A stretch of 13,103 nt of DNA from Candidatus Odyssella thessalonicensis (GTDB taxonomy: Bacteria > Pseudomonadota > Alphaproteobacteria > Bin65): positions 1 to 13,103 of the forward strand of contig SBBV01000275.1 in NCBI GenBank assembly GCA_005240015.1, given 5' to 3'. The translations under genes were made by a program, and so were the position numbers. Under the pieces are notes generated by a model. The model was not told the DNA's origin. It did not search any database and saw only the letters and a list, made by a program, of their open reading frames with translations. Positions 1-5,471 of this stretch are shown here, piece by piece; position 1 is the first letter of the stretch; each line of letters starts with the position of its first letter.

Positions 1-211
1 CCGACGCCGACAGTGGCCGCGATCTCCGCATCGCCGGGCGAGGGAGCCGCTTCGGCGCGCCGATCTCGGCATAGGCCATCACGAGGCCCAGATTCTTGAT
101 CGGCGCGCCGAAGCGGCTCCCTCGCCCGGCGATGCGGAGATCGCACAGCGCCGCGATCTCCATCCCGCCGCCGACGCAGATGCCCTGGATCGCGGCCACT
201 GTCGGCGTCGG
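1..211. repeat. Fold-back inverted duplication at the window edge, likely chimera
   Basis: Bases 19-65 are the exact reverse complement of 98-144 (47 bases, 32-base loop 66-97). Bases 1-24 are the exact reverse complement of 188-211. The two matches share the 6-base word GATCGC, which occurs at both 139-144 and 188-193, so the left end looks like a fold-back copy followed by a 49-base skip at a microhomology. The duplicated source is the interior of the enoyl-CoA hydratase gene, whose family sequence is normal up to base 66 and nonsense beyond it. This pattern fits an amplification or assembly artefact better than a biological element. Confidence 0.85.
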
Positions 212-502
212 GCAGTCGCGCAGGGCGCCGAGCGCCCTATGCATGAGCTTGCCGTATTGCTTCGCCTGTGCCGGGTTCGAGCGCTCGGTCTCGAACTCGG
301 AGATATCGTTGCCGGGCGAGAAGGCCCTGTCGCCGGCGCCGCGCAGCACGATGCAGCGCACGCCGTCGTCGGCCGCGAGCGCCGCCAGGCGTTCGCCCAA
401 GAGGCGCCACATCGGCTTGGTAAGCGCGTTGAGCTTTTCCGGCCGGTTGAGCACGAGCGTCGCAATGGCGCCCTCGCGCTCGACGAGAATGGGCTCGGCC
501 AA
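1..502 (-). CDS. Enoyl-CoA hydratase/isomerase family protein (crotonase fold), C-terminus missing
   Basis: Start is TTG at 502-500, chosen because GGAGG lies 7 bases upstream (514-510) and the reading frame then opens with MAEPILVEREGAIATL followed by NRPEKLNAL, the classic crotonase N-terminus. The oxyanion-hole region GGGMEI is at residues 111-116 and the acyl-CoA pocket stretch FGAPIKNLGL at about 131-140. Family members act on CoA thioesters in the cytoplasm (hydration, isomerisation and related reactions) and are about 260 residues long; only about 146 genuine residues are present. After AYAE (residue 146, about position 65) the frame runs without a stop into an inverted copy of its own sequence, so what follows is not real protein. 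Aligned by eye with mitochondrial crotonase, the first catalytic Glu is kept (E115), but the second is Ile (I135), so plain hydratase activity is uncertain. It starts 13 bases after dctM and is probably the last gene of that operon. Confidence 0.85.
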   Translation of the reverse strand, partial: MAEPILVEREGAIATLVLNRPEKLNALTKPMWRLLGERLAALAADDGVRCIVLRGAGDRAFSPGNDISEFETERSNPAQAKQYGKLMHRALGALRDCPTPTVAAIQGICVGGGMEIAALCDLRIAGRGSRFGAPIKNLGLVMAYAEIGAPKRLPRPAMRRSRPLSAS

Positions 503-515
503 GGCCGTGCCTCCG

Positions 516-1799
516 CTAGCGATAGAAAAGGTGGACGAGGCTCATCGGGATGTCGGGAACATAGGTGACGACGAGCAGCACGACCAGCAGCACATAGATG
601 AAGTTCAGGTTGACCCTAGTCACCTCCCACACATTCGCCTTGGCGATGGAGCAGGCGACCATGAGCACGCTCGCCACCGGCGGCGTCTGCTGGCCGATGC
701 CGAGATTGATCGTGACGATGAGGCCGAAATGCACCGGATCGATGCCGACCGCGGTGACCAGCGGCATCACCACCGGCACCACGAGGATGATCGCCGCCGC
801 CGAGTGCAGGAAGAGGCCGAGGATCAGGAAGAAGACGTTGAGGATCGCGAGCACGAGGTATTTGTCGCGCGTGATCGAGAGGATGCCCTCCGCCATCTGC
901 TGTGGCACCTTCTGCTCGGTGAGGTAGACGCCGACCAGCGCCGACGAGGCGACGAGCAGCATGACGACGGCCGTGTGCGAGGCGCCCTCGATCGCGGACT
1001 TGACCAGCTCGCCCCATTGGACGTCGCGATAGATGAAGGTGCCGATGACGAACGCGGCCACGACCGCCGTGCCGGCGCCTTCGGTGGCGGTGACGAAACC
1101 GCCGAAGATCGAGCCCAGGATGATCACGGGCAGGAACAGCGCCCAGAACGCCTCGCGGAATGCGCGGCCGAGCTTTGCCCAGGCGAACACCTCCTCGACC
1201 GGCCATTTGTTGCGGCGCGCGATCCAGTAGGCCATCCCCATCAGCCCGAAGCCGCCGAGCACGCCGGGGATGATTCCGGCCACGAACAGCTGCACGATCG
1301 AGGCGTTCGCCATCGCACCGTAGATGATCATCGGGATCGAGGGCGGAATGATGATGGCGAGCGTCGCCGCCGAGGAGCACACGGCGGCCGCGAAGGCCTT
1401 GGGATAACCGCGCTTCTTCATCGCCGGGATCAGGATCGAGCCGGTGGCGGCCACGTCGGCCACGGCCGAGCCGGAGATCTCGGCGTAGAACATGTTGACG
1501 CCGACCGTGACGATGGCGAGCGCGCCGCGGATGAAGCCCACCAGCGCGAGGCAGAGGGCGATGAGCCGCCGCGAGATCGACGACGCGTTCATGATCGCGC
1601 CGGCGAAGATGAACAGCGGAATCGCGAGCAGCGGGAAGTTCGTGGCGCCCTCGTACATGACCAGCGCCAAGTTCGGCAGGATGGAGGCGCCCTGGGTGAT
1701 GAGCATGGCGCCGACCGCGACAATGCCGAGCCCGATCGCAATCGGAACGTTGATTGCCGTCAGTGCGATGAGGATGAGCAGGAGAAGCAGGATGATCAT
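516..1799 (-). CDS. dctM: TRAP transporter large permease subunit (DctM family)
   Basis: This 427-residue, almost entirely hydrophobic protein is the right size for a 12-helix TRAP large subunit, the membrane part that couples Na+ entry to solute uptake. Family signatures visible are FAGAIMN, RGALAIVTVGVNMFYAEISGS followed by AVADVAATGSILIPAMKKRGY, the IIPPSIPMIIYG segment, LFVAGIIPG, and near the C-terminus IGQQTPPVASVL. ATG at 1799 overlaps the dctQ stop as ATGA (1796-1799), and AAGGAG lies about 9 bases upstream inside dctQ, so translation is coupled. The order dctP-dctQ-dctM is the usual one. Longer upstream extensions of the frame would overlap dctQ and lack membrane character, so they were not used. 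The substrate cannot be read from this subunit. Confidence 0.95.
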   Translation of the reverse strand: MIILLLLLILIALTAINVPIAIGLGIVAVGAMLITQGASILPNLALVMYEGATNFPLLAIPLFIFAGAIMNASSISRRLIALCLALVGFIRGALAIVTVGVNMFYAEISGSAVADVAATGSILIPAMKKRGYPKAFAAAVCSSAATLAIIIPPSIPMIIYGAMANASIVQLFVAGIIPGVLGGFGLMGMAYWIARRNKWPVEEVFAWAKLGRAFREAFWALFLPVIILGSIFGGFVTATEGAGTAVVAAFVIGTFIYRDVQWGELVKSAIEGASHTAVVMLLVASSALVGVYLTEQKVPQQMAEGILSITRDKYLVLAILNVFFLILGLFLHSAAAIILVVPVVMPLVTAVGIDPVHFGLIVTINLGIGQQTPPVASVLMVACSIAKANVWEVTRVNLNFIYVLLVVLLVVTYVPDIPMSLVHLFYR

Positions 1800-2326
1800 T
1801 CCAGCTTCTCCTTGGGCTCCTCGCCGACGTCCTTCTTGCCGAGCACGCCGGCGCGCGCCTGCGCGAGATATTCGGGCAGGCTCGCGAGCTGTGCCAGGAT
1901 GAAGAGCACCGCGCCGATCGGAATGATCGCGTGCGTCAGCTGGAGCGGCACCCAGGGCAGGCTCACGAGGCCGTCGCCCTCGAGCACGCGCAGTACGCGC
2001 ATGCCCATCCAGCCGAGCAGCACGAAGAACGCGATCACGAGGACTTCGCCGAGGAACACTGCCGTTATGCGCATCTTGCGCGGCATCACGTTGATGAGGC
2101 CCTCGAAGCCGATATGGCCGCGCTTCAGTGCGGCATAGGCGGCGCCGAAATAGGTGATCCAGCAGAGCAGGATCGCCGCGATCTCGTCGTACCACGAGGG
2201 CGAGCGCCCGATCGTGCGCATGATCACCGCGTAGACGACGATCAGCGTGATCGCGAACATCAGCACGAGCAGGATGATTTGCAGCAGTCGGTCGAGCGCC
2301 TTGCGCCCGGCTGCCAGCGCGGCCAT
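1796..2326 (-). CDS. dctQ: TRAP transporter small permease subunit (DctQ family)
   Basis: The 176-residue inner-membrane protein has four hydrophobic segments: LLQIILLVLMFAITLIVVYA, then EIAAILLCWITYFGAAYAA, AVFLGEVLVIAFFVLLGWMG, and AIIPIGAVLFILAQLA. The motif around SWYDEIA...W..YFGAAYA.KRGHIGFE is typical of DctQ, the small subunit that scaffolds DctM. ATG at 2326 was chosen because AGGGA and GAAGA sequences precede it. An in-frame TTG at 2359 would add 11 residues but lies in the T-tract of the upstream terminator with no ribosome-binding site. It follows dctP after that terminator and overlaps dctM by four bases. The family call is firm; the exact start is less so. Confidence 0.9.
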   Translation of the reverse strand: MAALAAGRKALDRLLQIILLVLMFAITLIVVYAVIMRTIGRSPSWYDEIAAILLCWITYFGAAYAALKRGHIGFEGLINVMPRKMRITAVFLGEVLVIAFFVLLGWMGMRVLRVLEGDGLVSLPWVPLQLTHAIIPIGAVLFILAQLASLPEYLAQARAGVLGKKDVGEEPKEKLE

Positions 2327-2365
2327 CGCGTCTTCGTTTCCCTTGTTGAGCGCAGGCAAGAAAAA

Positions 2366-2391
2366 GGCCCTCCGCCGGATGGCGGAGGGCC
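2366..2391 (-). terminator. Intrinsic terminator/attenuator between dctP and dctQ
   Basis: A perfect 11-bp GC-rich stem (GGCCCTCCGCC 2366-2376 pairing with GGCGGAGGGCC 2381-2391) has a 4-base loop. Read on the minus strand, the direction of the operon, it is followed at once by TTTTTC (2365-2360). It lies just 8 bases after the dctP stop. Partial termination here would reduce dctQM message relative to dctP. On the plus strand the hairpin is not followed by T residues, so it is directional. Confidence 0.8.
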
Positions 2392-2399
2392 GAAACGGG

Positions 2400-3377
2400 T
2401 CAGCTGCCCGAAGCGAGCGCCAGCGCCTTGTCGATCATCTCCTTGGCGCGCGGCACCGCCTTCGAGAACTCCTCGTAGATCGCCTTGCTCGCCGCCACGA
2501 ACGCGGCGCGGTCGGGCTCGTTCACCTGCATGCCGGCGGCCTTCAACTTGCCGAGCAGCTCGTTGTCGAACTTCGCCGCCTGCTCGTAGACATAAGCCTG
2601 CGTCTCCTTGGCGATCGCCTGGATCGCGTCGCGCTGGTCCTTCGGCATCTTGTCCCACTTGTCCTTGCCGACCAGCACGTAGGCCGGCGTATAGACGTGG
2701 CTCGTCATCGAGAGGTACTTCTGCACCTCCTGGAACTTGGCGCTGTAGATCTGGATCAGCGGGTTCTCCTGCGCGTCCATGACGCCGGTCTTGAGCGCGG
2801 TGAACACCTCGGAGAACGCCATCGGCGAGGGATTGGCGCCGTAGGCCTTGAACATCTTGACGCGCCACTGGCCGCCCGGGACGCGCAGCTTCATGCCCGC
2901 CAAGTCCTCGGGCTTCACGATCGGCTTCTTGTTATTGGTGATGTGGCGGAAGCCGTTCTCCCACACCGCGAGGATGTAATAGCCCTTGGCCTCGGCGGCC
3001 GGCGCGAGCCACGTCCACACGATCTCCTTCTCGACCTTCTTCATGTGGTCGCGGTTCTTGATGAGATACGGCATCTCGAAGAGGCCGTACTCGGCTGTCA
3101 CGCTCGACATCACCGTCGAGGGCAGCGCGAAGTCGACCGTGCCGAGCTTCAGCTTCTTGACGAGATCCTCGTCCTTGCCGAGCTGCGACGAGCCGAAGGC
3201 CGAAACCTTCACCTTGCCGGCCATCTTGGCGTTGATGCGCTTCGCGAACTCGTTCGCCGAAAGCTCGAACAGCGAGCCCGGCTCGCCCACATGCCCGAAC
3301 TTCAATTCGGTCTCCGCCAGCGCGGGCGTCGCCAGCGCGGAGGCCAGCACGGCGGTCAGCAACCACTTAGCCTTCAT
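2400..3377 (-). CDS. dctP: TRAP transporter periplasmic solute-binding protein (DctP family)
   Basis: The 325-residue protein begins with a Sec signal peptide (MKAKWLLTAVLASALATPALA, cleavage expected after residue 21). The mature part starts ETELKFGHVGEPGS, typical of DctP. The family's ligand-carboxylate arginine sits in GMKLRVPGG (R165), followed by the conserved helix region PMAFSEVFTALKTGVMDAQENP (about 185-206). It captures a carboxylate-containing solute in the periplasm and hands it to DctQM. ATG at 3377 has GGGAGGAA about 5 bases upstream. It starts 41 bases after the aminotransferase stop and is presumably co-transcribed with it. Length is normal. R165 indicates an organic acid ligand, and neighbouring genes hint at a 2-hydroxy- or 2-oxoacid, but that is inference. 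Confidence 0.95.
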   Translation of the reverse strand: MKAKWLLTAVLASALATPALAETELKFGHVGEPGSLFELSANEFAKRINAKMAGKVKVSAFGSSQLGKDEDLVKKLKLGTVDFALPSTVMSSVTAEYGLFEMPYLIKNRDHMKKVEKEIVWTWLAPAAEAKGYYILAVWENGFRHITNNKKPIVKPEDLAGMKLRVPGGQWRVKMFKAYGANPSPMAFSEVFTALKTGVMDAQENPLIQIYSAKFQEVQKYLSMTSHVYTPAYVLVGKDKWDKMPKDQRDAIQAIAKETQAYVYEQAAKFDNELLGKLKAAGMQVNEPDRAAFVAASKAIYEEFSKAVPRAKEMIDKALALASGS

Positions 3378-3418
3378 GTCTTCCTCCCGTCGTTGCGGTT
3401 ATCGATCGATGCCGCACC

Positions 3419-4630
3419 CTAGCGGCGTGCGGCCATCTTCTTCGGTTCGGCACTTTGCCTGGCCCCGGCAAGATAATCGAGCGCCGCCTGCACGCCGCCC
3501 TTCTTGTGCGGCACGCCGGCGAGCGCCAGGCCCATCTCGATGCCGGCAAGCGTGCCCGCCAGCATGAGGTCGTTGAAATCGCCCAGGTGCCCGATGCGGA
3601 ACACCTTGCCCGCGACCTTGGAGAGGCCGTTGCCGAGCGACATGTTGAAATTCTCGAGTACGACCTTGCGGAACGCATCGGCATCGTGGCCCGCCGGCAT
3701 CAAGACGGCGGTGAGCGAGCTGGAATAGTGGTTGGGGTCGACGCAAAGCAGCTCGAGGCCCCAGGCGCGCACCGCGCGCCGCGTCGCCTCGCCGTGGCGC
3801 GCGTGGCGCGCGAACACGGCCTCGAGCCCCATTTCCTCGAGCATCGTGATCGCCTCGGCGAGGCCAAAGAGGAGGTTGGTCGCGGGTGTATAGGGGAAGA
3901 AGCCGGCCGCGTTCGGCCCCGACATCTCCTCCCACGACCAGTAGGAGCGCGGCAGCCTCGCGGTCTTGCTCGCGGCCAGCGCCTTTTCGCTCGTGGCGTT
4001 GAAGGCGAGGCCCGGCGGGAGCATGAGGCCCTTCTGCGAGCCGCCGACCGTAACGTCAACGCCCCATTCGTCGTGGCGGTAGTCGATCGAAGCCAGCGAC
4101 GAGATCGTGTCGACCATGAAGAGCGCCGGGTGCCGGGCCGCATCGATCGCCTTGCGCACCGCGGCGATCGGCGAGACGCAGCCGGTCGAGGTCTCGTTGT
4201 GGACGACGCAGACGGCCTTGATCGCGTGGTCCTTGTCGCCCCTGAGCCTGGCTTCGATCTGCGCCGCATCGGCGCCGCGCCGCCAATCGCTGGCGAGGAA
4301 TTCGGGCTGAAGCCCCAGCTTCACCGCGATGTTCTTCCAGAGCGTCGCGAAATGCCCGGTTTCGTACATGAGGACGCGGTCGCCGGGCGACAGCGTGTTG
4401 ACGAGCGCCGCTTCCCAGGCGCCGGTGCCCGACGACGGGTAGATGAACACCGGCCCCCTGCAGCGGAACACCCACTGCATGCCGGCGAGCACGCGCTTGC
4501 CGAGCTTCGCGAACGCCGGCCCGCGATGGTCGATCGTCGGGTGATCGATCGCGCGCAGGATCCGGTCGGGCACGTTGGTCGGTCCCGGTATCTGCAGGAA
4601 GTGCCGCCCGTCCGCGCCGCTGCCGCTCAT
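3419..4630 (-). CDS. Serine-glyoxylate aminotransferase-like class V PLP enzyme
   Basis: The 403-residue protein belongs to the alanine/serine-glyoxylate aminotransferase group of fold-type I class V PLP enzymes. Visible signatures are IPGPTNVPDRILRA and PTIDHRGPAF near the N-terminus, the PLP phosphate/ring region SSGTGAWEAALVNTLSPGDR, HNETSTG, MVDTISSLASID, and the Schiff-base lysine K200 in GGSQKGLMLPPG. The C-terminal FRIGHLGDFNDLMLAGTLAG is also typical. Known members convert serine plus glyoxylate to hydroxypyruvate plus glycine in the cytoplasm; the related ureidoglycine-glyoxylate aminotransferase is an alternative. Start is ATG 4630 with GGAG 7 bases upstream; an earlier ATG at 4660 lies inside a probable operator and has no ribosome-binding site. 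It heads the operon with dctPQM and diverges from the GntR gene, which suits removal of glyoxylate made by the flavoprotein. Confidence 0.9.
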   Translation of the reverse strand: MSGSGADGRHFLQIPGPTNVPDRILRAIDHPTIDHRGPAFAKLGKRVLAGMQWVFRCRGPVFIYPSSGTGAWEAALVNTLSPGDRVLMYETGHFATLWKNIAVKLGLQPEFLASDWRRGADAAQIEARLRGDKDHAIKAVCVVHNETSTGCVSPIAAVRKAIDAARHPALFMVDTISSLASIDYRHDEWGVDVTVGGSQKGLMLPPGLAFNATSEKALAASKTARLPRSYWSWEEMSGPNAAGFFPYTPATNLLFGLAEAITMLEEMGLEAVFARHARHGEATRRAVRAWGLELLCVDPNHYSSSLTAVLMPAGHDADAFRKVVLENFNMSLGNGLSKVAGKVFRIGHLGDFNDLMLAGTLAGIEMGLALAGVPHKKGGVQAALDYLAGARQSAEPKKMAARR

Positions 4631-4650
4631 GCCCGAACTCCGCTGCCTAT

Positions 4651-4660
4651 CTGTATACAA
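4651..4660. promoter_or_regulatory. Probable GntR/FCD operator upstream of the aminotransferase operon
   Basis: CTGTATACAA contains the 8-base palindrome TGTATACA (4652-4659) and matches TTGTATACAA in 9 of 10 positions. FCD-type GntR regulators commonly bind short GT...AC palindromes of this type. On the minus strand a TTGACT (4683-4678) stands 17 bases upstream of this site, so it occupies the expected -10 region of the operon promoter, where binding would block RNA polymerase. Confidence 0.6.
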
Positions 4661-4740
4661 CAGGCAGGGATGGGCACAGTCAATTCGGCTTTTTCGCTAC
4701 AAGGTCATGATTTTGCGCCATTCCGGCGCGGCCAATTCTC

Positions 4741-4768
4741 TTGCCGGCCCGGTTCGTTTGCATACAAT
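4741..4768 (+). promoter_or_regulatory. Putative sigma-70 promoter of the GntR gene, leaderless
   Basis: TTGCCG (4741-4746), a 16-base spacer and TACAAT (4763-4768, five of six to TATAAT) precede ATG 4776. Transcription would be expected to start about 7 bases after the -10, at or just before the ATG. No Shine-Dalgarno sequence is present upstream of that ATG, which agrees with a leaderless message. Confidence 0.45.
4758..4767. promoter_or_regulatory. Second probable GntR/FCD operator, on the regulator promoter
   Basis: TTGCATACAA matches TTGTATACAA in 9 of 10 positions, the same level as the site at 4651-4660. The two centres are 107 bases apart, close to ten helical turns. This copy overlaps the putative -10 of the regulator gene, which fits autoregulation and possibly looping between the two sites. 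Confidence 0.55.
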
Positions 4769-4775
4769 CCTTCGC

Positions 4776-5471
4776 ATGGACGTCCCCACGCAGACTGCGG
4801 CCACACGCCGGGCGCTGCATGCCGCGGTGCTGACGCGCCTGCGCGACATGATCGTGGAGGGCGAGCTGGCGCCGGGTGCCAGGCTCAACGAGCGCGTCCT
4901 CTGCGAGAAGCTCGCGGTCTCGCGCACGCCGCTGCGCGAGGCGATGAAGATGCTGGCGGCCGAGGGCCTGCTCGTGCTGCTGCCCAACCGCGGCGCGGTC
5001 GTACCCGAGCTCTCGGCCGACGACATCCGCCACACCTTCGAGCTGATGGCGGCGCTCGAAGCCGCCAACGGCGAGCTTGCCTGCCAGCGCATCACGCCCG
5101 AGGAGCTCGACGAGATTCGCGCGCTGCACTACGAGATGCTGGCCTGCTACGCGCGGCGCGATCTTCCCGGCTACTACAAGCGCAACGCCGCGATCCACAA
5201 TCTCATCAACCTCGCCGCGCGCAACCCGGCGCTGACGCAGACCTACCGCACGATCAACGCGCGCATCCAGGCGCTGCGCTTCCGCTCCAATTTCAACCGC
5301 GAGAAGTGGGAGGCCGCGGTCGAGGAGCACGAGGCGATGATCGATGCGCTGGCCAAGCGCGACGGCGCGCGCATGCGCCAGATCCTGACGCAGCACCTCC
5401 GCCACAAATGCGACGCCGTGCTCGCCGAACTTGCTCCGCCGGTGCAGCAGAGCACGGCGGCCAAGCCGTGA
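4776..5471 (+). CDS. GntR-family transcriptional regulator, FCD (FadR-like) subfamily
   Basis: The 231-residue protein has an N-terminal winged helix-turn-helix (about residues 8-75: IVEGELAPGARLNERVLCEK, LAVSRTPLREAMKMLAAEGL, PNRGAVV) and an all-helical FCD ligand domain (about 85-215). The three histidines that usually bind a metal in FCD domains are seen as H141 (NAAIH), H185 (EEHEAMIDAL) and H207 (LTQHLRH). Such regulators generally bind small carboxylates and release DNA. ATG 4776 is the only start that fits; it lacks a ribosome-binding site and may be leaderless. Its stop overlaps the GTG of the following dehydrogenase (GTGA, 5468-5471), so the two are one transcription unit. It likely controls both itself and the divergent transporter operon through the two operators in between. 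Confidence 0.92.
   Translation: MDVPTQTAATRRALHAAVLTRLRDMIVEGELAPGARLNERVLCEKLAVSRTPLREAMKMLAAEGLLVLLPNRGAVVPELSADDIRHTFELMAALEAANGELACQRITPEELDEIRALHYEMLACYARRDLPGYYKRNAAIHNLINLAARNPALTQTYRTINARIQALRFRSNFNREKWEAAVEEHEAMIDALAKRDGARMRQILTQHLRHKCDAVLAELAPPVQQSTAAKP

Noticed and set aside
96..2138. 680-codon open frame on the plus strand opposite dctM/dctQ
   Set aside because: It is antisense to clear TRAP genes, and its product is a low-complexity run of Asp, Arg, His and Glu, the usual result of reading high-GC coding DNA backwards.
2327..2359. TTG start for dctQ 11 codons upstream
   Set aside because: It lies in the terminator T-tract with no ribosome-binding site, and the added residues have no family character.
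4631..4660. Earlier ATG (4660) for the aminotransferase
   Set aside because: It overlaps the probable operator and lacks a ribosome-binding site, whereas ATG 4630 has GGAG at proper spacing and gives the usual family length.
3455..5467. Plus-strand frame running open from 3455 into the dehydrogenase
   Set aside because: The first ~670 codons are antisense to the aminotransferase and a shadow frame of the GntR gene. The real protein starts at GTG 5468, where family similarity begins.
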